From Ruminococcaceae bacterium UBA5905 (GTDB lineage: Bacteria > Bacillota > Clostridia > Oscillospirales > Acutalibacteraceae): DNA of 32,205 nt. The DNA lies in assembly GCA_002431285.1 (NCBI GenBank), contig DJEF01000027.1:1-32205 (forward strand). Direction: 5' to 3'. The translations under genes and the position numbers were made by a program. Position 1 is the first letter of the stretch; every line of letters starts with the position of its first letter. The notes beneath the pieces were generated by a model. It worked only from the letters and a program-made list of their open reading frames with translations, did not search any database and was not told the origin of the DNA. Below, piece by piece: positions 1-7,437 of the stretch.

Positions 1-1626
1 GGCATCACCCTCAACATCATCGACACCCCCGGCCACGCCGATTTCGGCGGCGAGGTGGAGCGCATCCTGCTGATGGTGGACGGGGTGCTGCTGCTGGTGG
101 ATGCCTTTGAGGGCTGTATGCCCCAGACCCGCTTTGTGCTGAAAAAGGCGCTGGGACTGGGCAAAAAGCCGGTGGTAGTTATCAACAAGATCGACCGGGA
201 CGGCGCCCGCCCCGCAGAGGTCATCGACGAGCTGCTGGACCTGTTCATCGAACTGGGGGCGGACGAGGATCAGCTGGATTTCCCGGTGGTGTACGCCTCC
301 GGACGGGACGGCTACGCCTCCCTGGACCCGGAAGCCCGCTCCGGGGATATGCGGCCGCTGTTTGAGGCGATCCTGAAATACGTTCCCGCCCCCGAGGGGG
401 ATACGGAGGGGCCGCTGCAGATTTTGTTCTCCAATATCGACTATGACGATTATACCGGGCGCATCGGCGTGGGCCGCGTGGAGCGGGGCGAGGTGCACAC
501 CGGGCAGATGGTGACCCTGTGCAAGCGGGACGGCACCACCCGCAATGTGCGCATCGGCAAGCTGTATCAGTTTGAGGGGCTGCGCCGGGCGGAATGCGAG
601 CAGGCGGCGCTGGGGGATCTCATCGCCGTCACCGGCATCGCCGATCTGAATATCGGCGAGACCGCCTGCGACCCGGAGCATATCGAGCCGCTGCCCTTCG
701 TGCATATCGACGAGCCCACCATCTCCATGAATTTTATGGTGAACAACAGCCCCTTCGCCGGGCAGGACGGCAAGTTTGTCACCTCCCGGAACCTGCGGGA
801 TCGCCTGTTCAAAGAGGTGGAGACCAACGTCAGTATGCGGGTGGAGGAAACCGACACCACCGACAGCTTCAAGGTGTCCGGTCGGGGCGAGCTGAGCCTG
901 TCCATCCTCATTGAAACCATGCGGCGGCAGGGCTATGAATTTGCCGTCAGCCGCCCCCAGGTCATCTACAAGGAGGACAAGGACGGGCATCTTCTGGAGC
1001 CTATGGAGCTGCTGGTTATCGAGGTGCCGGAGCAGTATGTGGGCGCCGTGATGGAGAAGCTGGGCTCCCGCAAGGCGGAGATCGTCAATATGGGCACCCG
1101 GGATACCGGCATGAGCCATCTGGAATTCCGCATCCCCGCCCGGGGGCTGATGGGCTATCGGCAGCAATTCCTGACCGATACCAACGGCAACGGCATTATG
1201 AACAGCGTCTTTGACGGCTATGAGCCGTATAAAGGAGACATTCCCCAGCGGGTGCAAGGTTCGCTGGTGGTGCACGAAACCGGCGAGACCTGCGGCTACG
1301 GGCTGTGGAACGCCCAGGACCGGGGCGCTCTGTTTGTGGGACCCGGCGTGCCGGTATACGAGGGTATGATCGTGGGCGAATCTCCCAAGGACGAGGACAT
1401 TGTGGTGAATGTGTGCAAGAAAAAGCACGTCACCAACACCCGTGCCTCCGGCTCGGATGAGGCGCTGCGGCTGGTGCCGCCCACCATCCTCAGTCTGGAG
1501 CAGTCGCTGGAATTTATCAACGACGACGAGCTGGTGGAGGTCACCCCCAAGAATATCCGCCTGCGCAAGCGCATCCTGTCCAAGGAGCTGCGGATGAAAG
1601 CGGAGGCGCGCAAGAAAAAAGGATAA
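1..1626 (+). CDS. typA: Translational GTPase TypA/BipA, 5'-truncated by the window edge
   Basis: The frame is open from base 1, so the gene begins upstream of the window. The first residues already contain the G3 motif [14 protein letters not shown] (window residues 8-21), and the G4 motif NKID follows at about residues 62-65. After the GTPase domain come an EF-Tu-like domain 2, then EF-G domain III/V-like segments, and the BipA-specific basic C-terminus ending in EARKKKG. About 541 residues are present; the family is usually 600-615, so roughly 65-70 N-terminal residues with the P-loop and switch I are missing. BipA binds the ribosome as a GTPase and helps 50S subunit assembly and growth under cold or stress conditions. 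The gene stands alone on the plus strand and a strong terminator follows directly, so nothing downstream is co-transcribed. Identification is secure from the motif order and the C-terminal domain. Confidence 0.96.
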   Translation, partial: GITLNIIDTPGHADFGGEVERILLMVDGVLLLVDAFEGCMPQTRFVLKKALGLGKKPVVVINKIDRDGARPAEVIDELLDLFIELGADEDQLDFPVVYASGRDGYASLDPEARSGDMRPLFEAILKYVPAPEGDTEGPLQILFSNIDYDDYTGRIGVGRVERGEVHTGQMVTLCKRDGTTRNVRIGKLYQFEGLRRAECEQAALGDLIAVTGIADLNIGETACDPEHIEPLPFVHIDEPTISMNFMVNNSPFAGQDGKFVTSRNLRDRLFKEVETNVSMRVEETDTTDSFKVSGRGELSLSILIETMRRQGYEFAVSRPQVIYKEDKDGHLLEPMELLVIEVPEQYVGAVMEKLGSRKAEIVNMGTRDTGMSHLEFRIPARGLMGYRQQFLTDTNGNGIMNSVFDGYEPYKGDIPQRVQGSLVVHETGETCGYGLWNAQDRGALFVGPGVPVYEGMIVGESPKDEDIVVNVCKKKHVTNTRASGSDEALRLVPPTILSLEQSLEFINDDELVEVTPKNIRLRKRILSKELRMKAEARKKKG

Positions 1627-1638
1627 CCCCACCCCACA

Positions 1639-1675
1639 GGGGCGGCACAGGCATTAAGCCCGTGCCGCCCCTTTT
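1639..1675 (+). terminator. Rho-independent terminator of typA
   Basis: A 14-base arm (1639-1652, one A/C mismatch) pairs with 1658-1671 around a short ATTAA-centred loop, and TTTT follows. It begins 12 bases after the typA stop codon. Confidence 0.9.
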
Positions 1676-1739
1676 CCCCCTTTTCCGTTGTACCGTCGCT
1701 GCCGTCTGCGCTCGCCGCGCCCGGGAATTGTCACGGCGA

Positions 1740-1822
1740 GCGGCCGATGAGGCGGCGGCGGACGCCTCGGAAACCGCCATCGAGCCGGGGCACCGCCACA
1801 TCAACAGGGTGCAAACCCAGAC
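1740..1822 (+). pseudogene. Fragment of an aldo/keto reductase gene
   Basis: Read in the plus frame starting at 1743, this stretch encodes ADEAAADASETAIEPGHRHI followed by NRVQTQ. The intact reductase at 3599-4450 has ADEAAEDAVKTAIELGYRHI followed by DTAQAY at its residues 24-49. The nucleotide match to about 3669-3735 is close over roughly 60 bases and then fades on both sides. There is no start codon with a ribosome binding site and the frame soon loses the similarity. I read it as a degenerate piece of a duplicated reductase gene in the same orientation as the intact copy, with the trehalase gene between them. The active-site Asp of the intact copy is Asn here. Confidence 0.7.
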
Positions 1823-1847
1823 GGGACAATATCCGCAATCTATTTTT

Positions 1848-1877
1848 AAGCGGCGCTTGCACAGGCAGGCGCCGCTT
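1848..1877. terminator. Hairpin downstream of the trehalase gene (possible terminator)
   Basis: A 9-bp perfect stem (1848-1856 with 1869-1877) encloses a 12-base loop. On the plus strand it is followed only by TCTCC, and on the minus strand by AAAAATAG rather than a T-run, so terminator function is uncertain. The rest of 1627-2008 holds the typA terminator and the reductase fragment; I see no gene in it. Confidence 0.35.
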
Positions 1878-2008
1878 TCTCCTATACGACCGCGAAACCT
1901 CCGGCAAACGGTCCGCATTCTTCAAAACGGACGCGAAAAACCCGGATGAGCTCATCCCGCCGACGCATCTTACCGCGGGCACACAAGACGTATCCCATGT
2001 GCCCCGCT

Positions 2009-3232
2009 CTATTCCGCCAAAGAGACGGGAGGCCGTTCCAGCAGGTGGCGAAATGCCACATATACACCGGCTGTCCAGCCGAGCATTGCCGGCGTTCCGT
2101 ATTCGCTTTTGTGATCCAGCTTACCGGTCACGGCGTCATATTTCTCCCACAGATCGCCGGTTTGCGTAAAGAGGTGCTCAACGCTATGGCAATACTTCTC
2201 TGCCAGACGCTCGGCATCCGCGGTAAGTCCCACCTGCATGGCGGCCTCTACCGCCATATAGTTCAGCGGTGCCCAGCTGTTCGGTGCCGACCACTGATAG
2301 TGTCCGGAATGTTCATCACAGGCAATCACGCCGTGCTCTGCCTCTACACGCTGCAACAGTTTCCGAAAATCCTCCGCATTGTCGTCGATCCCGAAACAAA
2401 ACGGAAAAAAACCGGCACAGGAAACCACCGCGGAACGGGTGCCGTTCCGAAAATCATAATCGTAGTAAATTCCGCCGTTTTTCATCAAGCGGCGGATTTT
2501 CTCTTTGCGCTCTGCCGCCAGTGCCCGATATTTTTCGGCCGCCGCCGTGTCCTGCAGCATTTCCGCCCAGCGGGACAGCAGCACCTCATCGTGGTAGAGC
2601 AGGGAATTCAGATCCACCGGATTGTAATCCGTGCATCTGCCGGAATAGCGAGGATTATAGTCCCAGCCGGACTCACATTCGGCGATGATGTTTCTGCCGT
2701 TCTCTTCCGTACAGGCAAGCGGGATGCCGGTGCGCACGGTATAGTTTTCGATTATGTGCGCATCGCAGCACTCCGCAGCGGTAAACTCTGTATAGTAGCG
2801 GTTAAGCCCGTTCGGCGTGCTGCGCTTCGTCTGCCAGAAGGTGTATTCCTCCTGCAGCCATGCAAAAGCCTCCTGCACGGTCAGCCGTTCCGGAGCCCAC
2901 GCCAGTGCATCCTCCAGCATACATCCGAAAAACGGCGGCTGCGAGCGGTTCAGATAGAACGTACGGTTTCCGTTGAGAATCTTTCCGTAACGTTCCAGAA
3001 GAAACGCCATATTGCGAATATTGTTGAGCGCCTGCTGCTCTCTGTGTAACAAAAACAGCCCCTTATTGGTAAAACAGGTATCCCAGTAATACATTTCCTG
3101 GAACATTCCGTCCATACAGGGCGAGGTAAACGGATACGGCAGCACCAGCAATGTTTTGTCGCCGTTTGCCGCATCGTCATGACGCTTGGTGGATCTGTCA
3201 ATGTTTTGCTCTATATACGCATATACGTCCAT
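2009..3232 (-). CDS. GH37 trehalase-like glycosidase
   Basis: The product of about 407 aa resembles the (alpha/alpha)6-barrel trehalases of family GH37. Visible signatures are the first trehalase block near residues 38-51 (…MFQEMYYWD), the ESGWDYNPRY block that carries the general-acid Asp in trehalases, the QWSAPNSWAP block, and the C-terminal EKYD…EYGTPAMLGWTAGV block with the likely base. Trehalases split trehalose into two glucoses. At about 407 aa it is shorter than the usual 500-570 aa enzymes and has no signal peptide, so it is probably cytoplasmic, and a related alpha-glucoside could be its real substrate. The start at 3232 is chosen because GGGGAGGAG lies seven bases before that ATG; an in-frame codon 24 bases upstream lacks such a site. 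Base composition is visibly lower in GC than in neighbouring genes and the gene is flanked by reductase sequence on both sides, which suggests acquisition. Confidence 0.78.
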   Translation of the reverse strand: MDVYAYIEQNIDRSTKRHDDAANGDKTLLVLPYPFTSPCMDGMFQEMYYWDTCFTNKGLFLLHREQQALNNIRNMAFLLERYGKILNGNRTFYLNRSQPPFFGCMLEDALAWAPERLTVQEAFAWLQEEYTFWQTKRSTPNGLNRYYTEFTAAECCDAHIIENYTVRTGIPLACTEENGRNIIAECESGWDYNPRYSGRCTDYNPVDLNSLLYHDEVLLSRWAEMLQDTAAAEKYRALAAERKEKIRRLMKNGGIYYDYDFRNGTRSAVVSCAGFFPFCFGIDDNAEDFRKLLQRVEAEHGVIACDEHSGHYQWSAPNSWAPLNYMAVEAAMQVGLTADAERLAEKYCHSVEHLFTQTGDLWEKYDAVTGKLDHKSEYGTPAMLGWTAGVYVAFRHLLERPPVSLAE

Positions 3233-3283
3233 CTTGTCTCCTCCCCTGTAACCCATCCGAACACGACTTCGTTCCGTTCATTG

Positions 3284-3312
3284 AGTGTAGCATACAAATC
3301 GGCTTGACGCAA
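3284..3312 (-). promoter_or_regulatory. Promoter of the trehalase-like gene
   Basis: On the minus strand, TTGCGT (3312-3307) and TACACT (3289-3284) are separated by 17 bases, about 50 bases before the chosen start codon. Confidence 0.6.
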
Positions 3313-3489
3313 GCAGTTTCCCGTATTTTATGAAATCCACAATGCCGGTGCACAATACCTCTTGGGCAATCAAAGAAACCAGCGTATGCGCAATACAAAA
3401 GTTCAACCCCAAACCTTGCGAGCCAATATCCCGTCCGCCTTTTGCCGGCAGCCGGACAAAAATCGTATGCTCCGGGCCACAGGACACGG

Positions 3490-3518
3490 TTGCATTTTGA
3501 CCGAAAACCGGGTATACT
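3490..3518 (+). promoter_or_regulatory. Promoter of the aldo/keto reductase gene
   Basis: TTGCAT (3490-3495) and TATACT (3513-3518) are 17 bases apart, about 80 bases before the ATG. The tRNA-Arg promoter in this window also uses TTGCAT. Confidence 0.6.
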
Positions 3519-3598
3519 GTAACCACCCGCCCGGCTTATCCGCCCCGAAAAAGGGCGGCGGAGCGGGGCAAAACCATCCGACAGAAAGGGGAATTTCC

Positions 3599-4450
3599 AT
3601 GCATGACCGGATTTCGTTAAACAACGGCACGGCCATTCCGGCGCTGGGTTTCGGCACCTGGTGCATCGCCGACGAGGCGGCGGAGGACGCCGTGAAAACC
3701 GCCATCGAGCTGGGATACCGCCACATCGACACGGCCCAGGCCTACGGCAACGAGGCCGGCGTGGGCAGAGGCGTGCGGGACAGCGGCGTGCCGCGGGAGG
3801 AGCTCTTCGTCGTCAGCAAAGTGGCGGCCGAGCACAAAAGCTATGCGGCGGCGGCCGCATCCATCGACGAGACCCTCCGCACCATGGGGCTGTCCTATCT
3901 GGACATGATGCTCATCCACAGCCCCCAGCCCTGGGCCGAATGGCGCGGGGAAAACCGCTATTTTGAGGAGAACCGTCAGGTCTGGCGGGCGCTGGAGGAT
4001 GCCTGTAAAGCCGGAAAGCTGCGGGCCATCGGCGTGTCCAACTTCCTGCAGGACGATCTGGACTCCCTGCTGCCCCACTGCGCGGTGAAACCGGCGGTCA
4101 ACCAGGTGCTGGCGCACATCGGCCATATGCCGGACACCCTCATCGACTACTGCACGGAGCGGGGGATCGCGGTGGAGGCCTATTCCCCCATTGCCCACGG
4201 CGAGGCCGTGAAAAATCCCGTGATCACCGAGACGGCCGCCCGCTATGGCGTATCGGCGGCGCAGCTGTGCATCCGCTATGTGCTGCAGCGGGGGCTGATC
4301 GCCCTGCCAAAAGCATCCTCCCGGGCCCACATCCGGGACAACGCGGCGCTGGATTTCGTCATCGCGGCGGAGGATATGGCGCGGCTGGATGAGCTGGATT
4401 TTCAGGATTACGGAGAATACAGCTTCTTCCCCGTATTCAGCGGGAGATGA
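3599..4450 (+). CDS. Aldo/keto reductase (AKR superfamily)
   Basis: The 283-aa product is a complete single-domain (beta/alpha)8 NAD(P)H-dependent oxidoreductase that reduces aldehydes or ketones to alcohols. The family tetrad is in place: Asp44 and Tyr49 in the GYRHIDTAQAYGNE block, Lys74 in VVSK, and His107 in MMLIHSPQP. The GVSNF block and the C-terminal LPKASSRAHIRDN cofactor-phosphate region are also typical. The start at 3599 is preceded by AGAAAGGGG; the reading frame stays open 237 bases further upstream, but that extension has no protein character and covers the promoter. The gene is divergent from the trehalase-like gene and convergent with the flavoredoxin pair. A decayed copy of its 5' part lies at 1740-1822. 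The physiological substrate cannot be read from the sequence. Confidence 0.92.
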   Translation: MHDRISLNNGTAIPALGFGTWCIADEAAEDAVKTAIELGYRHIDTAQAYGNEAGVGRGVRDSGVPREELFVVSKVAAEHKSYAAAAASIDETLRTMGLSYLDMMLIHSPQPWAEWRGENRYFEENRQVWRALEDACKAGKLRAIGVSNFLQDDLDSLLPHCAVKPAVNQVLAHIGHMPDTLIDYCTERGIAVEAYSPIAHGEAVKNPVITETAARYGVSAAQLCIRYVLQRGLIALPKASSRAHIRDNAALDFVIAAEDMARLDELDFQDYGEYSFFPVFSGR

Positions 4451-4513
4451 CCGGCATATTTTCCAACGGAGTGCACACTTCCCGGCGCTCCCGAAACACC
4501 CGGCGGCAAAAGC

Positions 4514-4579
4514 CATAGAATCACAGCCCCCGCGCACGGCGGTTCTCCGCACGTGCACGGGGGCTGTGGCTATTCTATG
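4514..4579. terminator. Long inverted repeat between convergent genes
   Basis: CATAGAATCACAGCCCCCG (4514-4532) pairs with 4558-4568 and 4572-4579, with a three-base bulge. It sits between the reductase (plus) and flavoredoxin (minus) stop codons. T-runs are weak on both sides (GGCTTTTG on the minus strand), so it is a probable shared terminator without a classical tail. Confidence 0.65.
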
Positions 4580-4610
4580 AATGCATCGGGTCGGCCTGTC
4601 GATAGACCCG

Positions 4611-5168
4611 TTATTTCAGGGCGTTGCCGTCGGAGAAGGCCTGTCCCACCGGCTCGCCCAGCTGCACATACGTGTTGTGCACCGGGTCGTAGGTGATCGC
4701 CTGCAGCTTCGCCGCATCCGGCAGACCGTCCTCCCCCAGAATGCGCTCGTCGGCACTGATATTGACGATCTGGCCGATGATATGGCCGTCCTCGCCGATC
4801 TTCACCAGCCGGCACTCCAGCGTCAGCGGCAGCTCCCCGATGAGCGGCGCATCCACAAAGGCGCTCTTTTCCGCATGGAATCCCGCCTTTGCGAACTTAT
4901 CCGGTGTGCGGTTGGCGGAAACGATCCCCACATAGTCGCAGGCGGCTACGTGCGCCGCATCCGCAAAGCTGACGGTGAACGCGCCCCGCGCCCGAATATT
5001 CCTGGTGGTCTTATGCCCGGCGCTGAGACAGAGGATCACCTGATCGCTGTCGTAAATGCCGCCCCATGCGGCGTTCATGGCGTCGGGGTTGCCCGCCTCG
5101 TCATAGCTGCCGACGATCAGCACCGGCAGGGGATACATCCAGGGTTTGGCTCCGAAATTCTTTCTCAT
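4611..5168 (-). CDS. Flavoredoxin / flavin reductase-like protein
   Basis: The 185-aa product has the FMN-binding split-barrel fold of the flavin reductase-like family (flavoredoxin, DIM6/NTAB type). Supporting segments are the N-terminal PLPVLIVGSYDEAGNPDAMN, the AWGGIYDSDQVILCLSAGHKTTRNIRARGAF region in which the flavin phosphate is bound, and VSFADAAHVAACDYVG. Such proteins bind FMN and pass electrons or reduce free flavin in the cytoplasm. AAGGAGGG lies six bases before the ATG. It is the second gene of a two-gene minus-strand operon, only 12 bases behind the CMD/cupin gene, which suggests a shared redox or detoxification task. The length is normal for the family. Confidence 0.88.
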   Translation of the reverse strand: MRKNFGAKPWMYPLPVLIVGSYDEAGNPDAMNAAWGGIYDSDQVILCLSAGHKTTRNIRARGAFTVSFADAAHVAACDYVGIVSANRTPDKFAKAGFHAEKSAFVDAPLIGELPLTLECRLVKIGEDGHIIGQIVNISADERILGEDGLPDAAKLQAITYDPVHNTYVQLGEPVGQAFSDGNALK

Positions 5169-5180
5169 ACCGATCCCTCC

Positions 5181-5930
5181 TTATTTCAGCTGTACATACG
5201 CTTCGTCGCTGACCGGCTCGCACCAGACACTGTGCCCGTTCTCCCCCGGCACCTCCACCGCCAGATGGGAAAACCAGCTGTCCGGCGCCGCACCGTGCCA
5301 ATGCTTGACACCGGGAGCGATATTCACCACATCGCCCGGATACAGCGGCCGCGGCTCCTGTCCCCATTCCTGATAATACCCTCTGCCGGACACGCAGATG
5401 AGCACCTGTCCGCCGCCCTTGTCCGCCTCGTGGATGTGCCAGTTATTGCGGCAGCCCGGCTCAAAGGTCACATTGAAGATACTCACCTGCTCGGTGGATA
5501 GAGGGGCCAAATAGCTCTGCCCGGAAAAATAGGCCGCAAAGCCGTCGTTGGGTGCGCCGATGGGGAAGATCATGGAATTCTGATGCCGCTGCTTCGGATC
5601 GTCGCCGGTCTCCTCCGCCCAGATCTCCTTCGCCATCCGGAATGCCGCCCAGGCCTTCGGCCACCCGGCGTAGAATGCCGCATGGGTGATGATCTCGGCG
5701 ATCTCGCTGCGGGTGATGCCGTTTTTCTTCGCCGTTTTCAGATGATGCTCGAACGATGCGTCGGTCAGCCCCTGCGACAGCAGAGCTGTCACCGTCACCA
5801 GCGAGCGGTCACGGGCGGAAAGCTCCGTTTCCCGGCTCCAAACCTCGCCGAACAGCACATCGTCGTTCAGCTCCGCAAATTTCGGAGCAAAGCCGCCGAG
5901 CGCATCTCTGCCTGCCGTAACCTTGTCCAT
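5181..5930 (-). CDS. Carboxymuconolactone decarboxylase-like/cupin fusion protein
   Basis: The 249-aa protein joins two domains. Residues about 15-105 form an AhpD/CMD-type all-helical domain (EVWSRETELSARDRSLVTVT, then EIAEIITHAAFYAGWPKAW). It lacks the CxxC of AhpD peroxidase partners and so is closer to the PcaC type. Residues about 140-245 form a cupin barrel with H165-I-H167, Gln175 in place of the usual Glu, and H210-W-H212, which could bind a metal. Fusions of this kind are widespread but poorly characterised; a role in oxidative or aromatic-compound metabolism is inference. The start at 5930 is chosen because AAAGGA precedes it at a proper distance; an in-frame ATG nine bases upstream abuts that site. 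It is the first gene of the pair with flavoredoxin. Confidence 0.85.
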   Translation of the reverse strand: MDKVTAGRDALGGFAPKFAELNDDVLFGEVWSRETELSARDRSLVTVTALLSQGLTDASFEHHLKTAKKNGITRSEIAEIITHAAFYAGWPKAWAAFRMAKEIWAEETGDDPKQRHQNSMIFPIGAPNDGFAAYFSGQSYLAPLSTEQVSIFNVTFEPGCRNNWHIHEADKGGGQVLICVSGRGYYQEWGQEPRPLYPGDVVNIAPGVKHWHGAAPDSWFSHLAVEVPGENGHSVWCEPVSDEAYVQLK

Positions 5931-5988
5931 ACCTACCATTCCTTTCTTCCGTTTCGCGTATGTCCTCCCGCGAGCGCCCTCTGCCCCC

Positions 5989-6017
5989 ATTATAGGCGCG
6001 GTACGGAGCCGTGTCAA
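5989..6017 (-). promoter_or_regulatory. Perfect consensus promoter of the CMD/cupin-flavoredoxin operon
   Basis: On the minus strand TTGACA (6017-6012) and TATAAT (5994-5989) are exactly 17 bases apart, about 60 bases before the start codon. Both hexamers match the housekeeping sigma consensus completely. Confidence 0.88.
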
Positions 6018-6250
6018 GCACCCCGGCGGGATTTTCCGGCAGGACGAGCCATGCGGGTATGCCGGGCCGGAGGAACCGGCCGAAAATTCCGCACCCCCCG
6101 GACTCCCCTGTCGCATCAGCCGTCCGGCCGCCGCACGGACGGGGCCCATCCCGCAAAAGGCGGGGCGCGGCGGCATCCTGCGCTGTAACGCCCCCGCGAC
6201 GGCGGGCGGAGGACCGGATGCCGGTCAGAACACATAAAAACGCATAAAAA
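6018..6250. other. GC-rich intergenic stretch without a gene
   Basis: Between the promoter at 5989-6017 and the terminator at 6255 I see no convincing reading frame, RNA or repeat. The overlapping open frames here have no ribosome binding sites and no recognisable protein character. Confidence 0.6.
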
Positions 6251-6287
6251 TCTGCCCCCGGTCGAAATCTTTGATTCCGACCGGGGG
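6240..6287 (-). terminator. Terminator of the PHP phosphatase gene
   Basis: On the minus strand a 10-bp perfect stem (6287-6278 with 6264-6255) is followed by CAGATTTTTATGCGTTTTT. It lies 38 bases beyond the stop codon of the PHP gene. Confidence 0.85.
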
Positions 6288-6324
6288 CGGACGCTGTATA
6301 AATCTGTCGCCGGGCAAGGCACAT

Positions 6325-7146
6325 TCACCGCAGCGGCTGCTCCCGGAAACCGTCGTCAAACAGGGTCAGCACATGGTCGAACCCGGCCGCCCGGATGCGC
6401 TCCGCCGCCAGCGGGAATGCGCAGTCGATGGCGTCCGCCCCGTGGGCGTCCGCTCCCAGGATTGCCTGTCCGCCCATCTCCCGCAGGCCCCGCAGCAGAA
6501 AATCCGCCGGATAGGGCGCCTTGCGCCAGCCCCGGGAGATGGCGCCGGTATTGACCTCCACCACCGGGCAGACCGCCACCACCTGCTCCAGCGCCTCCAG
6601 CGCCAGCCGCCGATACACCGGGTCGGCCTCGTCGAAGTAGCTGAACTTCGTGATCACATCGAAATGCCCCACAATGGTGGGATGAGAACGGCGCACATTC
6701 TCCACCACCGCGTCAAAATACGCTTTCTGGAAAGCGTGCAGATCGCCGCCGAACTCCCGCTCGATGCACGCCTGCTGCTGATCCCAGCCCCGCTCCCCGG
6801 TGGGGTGGTCGATGGCGTACACCCGCTCGCCGAACACGAGATAGTGCACCGAGGCTATGAAATAGTCGAGTTCTGCCGTGATGGCCATGTCGGAATCCAG
6901 ATCCAACTCCAGTCCGATCATCACCGCGATCCGGTCTTTATATTGCTCCTTGAGCCGCCGCAGCTCCGCCACATACGCCGGGTATTGGGACGCCTTCATA
7001 CAGTAGGACTGGTCGCAGGGGGTATCGCTGTGGTCGGTGATGCCGATGGCGGGCATCCCCAGCCGGATGGCCGCCTGAATCATTTCCTCCGGGGTGTTTT
7101 TCCCGTCGGAAAAGGTGGTGTGGGTATGATATCCGCAATAGTGCAT
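6325..7146 (-). CDS. PHP-family phosphatase, histidinol-phosphatase type (HisJ/HisK)
   Basis: The 273-aa product is a PHP-domain metal-dependent phosphoesterase. The metal ligands of the family are all visible: H7-T-H9 and Asp14 at the N-terminus, TDH39 in GITDHSD, the Glu in IGLELDLD, His in ASVHYL, GHFD in the middle, and GADAHG near the C-terminus. The length and motif spacing match histidinol-phosphatases that remove phosphate from L-histidinol phosphate in histidine synthesis. No other his gene is in the window, so another phosphomonoester substrate is possible. It is transcribed alone from a good promoter, divergent from pckG. Confidence 0.87.
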   Translation of the reverse strand: MHYCGYHTHTTFSDGKNTPEEMIQAAIRLGMPAIGITDHSDTPCDQSYCMKASQYPAYVAELRRLKEQYKDRIAVMIGLELDLDSDMAITAELDYFIASVHYLVFGERVYAIDHPTGERGWDQQQACIEREFGGDLHAFQKAYFDAVVENVRRSHPTIVGHFDVITKFSYFDEADPVYRRLALEALEQVVAVCPVVEVNTGAISRGWRKAPYPADFLLRGLREMGGQAILGADAHGADAIDCAFPLAAERIRAAGFDHVLTLFDDGFREQPLR

Positions 7147-7205
7147 ATCTGTCGCCTCGTTTTTAGAAAGAACAATCGGTATTTCCGTCTGTGTGATACG
7201 CGATC

Positions 7206-7234
7206 AGTGTAGCACATTTTTTCGCAAAAGGCAA
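7206..7234 (-). promoter_or_regulatory. Promoter of the PHP phosphatase gene
   Basis: On the minus strand TTGCCT (7234-7229) and TACACT (7211-7206) are 17 bases apart, about 60 bases before the start codon. Confidence 0.65.
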
Positions 7235-7329
7235 CAAGAAATGCGGCCGCCGACGCTCCGGCGGCGGGCGTCAGCCGATGCATCATAGAAAATTCTTCGG
7301 AAGTTATTAAAAATTTAACAATTAAGGGG

Positions 7330-7359
7330 TTGCAAAGTTTGACAAATCAATAGTATAAT
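7330..7359 (+). promoter_or_regulatory. Promoter of pckG
   Basis: TTGCAA (7330-7335) and TATAAT (7354-7359) are 18 bases apart in an AT-rich stretch, about 75 bases before the pckG ATG. A TTGACA inside the spacer (7339-7344) is too close to the -10 to act with it. Confidence 0.7.
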
Positions 7360-7437
7360 GATAGGCGTCGAAGGAATGATATTTTTTATATTATTTCCCG
7401 CAATCCTTGCACACACAAACGAAAGGAGTTCTGTGTT

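Larger units (their letters stand above)
3233..3598. other. Divergent intergenic region between trehalase and reductase genes
   Basis: This 366-base stretch carries the two divergent promoters. On the minus strand an open frame of 82 codons (3278-3526) has a fairly protein-like composition, but it starts with GTG without a ribosome binding site and runs across both promoters. I recognise no family in it and would treat it as chance or as gene debris. Confidence 0.4.

Noticed and set aside
3278..3526. 82-codon minus-strand gene between trehalase and reductase genes
   Set aside because: GTG start without a ribosome binding site, runs over two good promoters, no recognised family.
5931..6176. 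N-terminal extension of the CMD/cupin protein
   Set aside because: The frame is open to 6176, but the extension covers the perfect promoter and has no protein character.
7360..7437. Riboswitch or T-box before pckG
   Set aside because: The leader is only about 70 bases, AT-rich and without a stable conserved fold.
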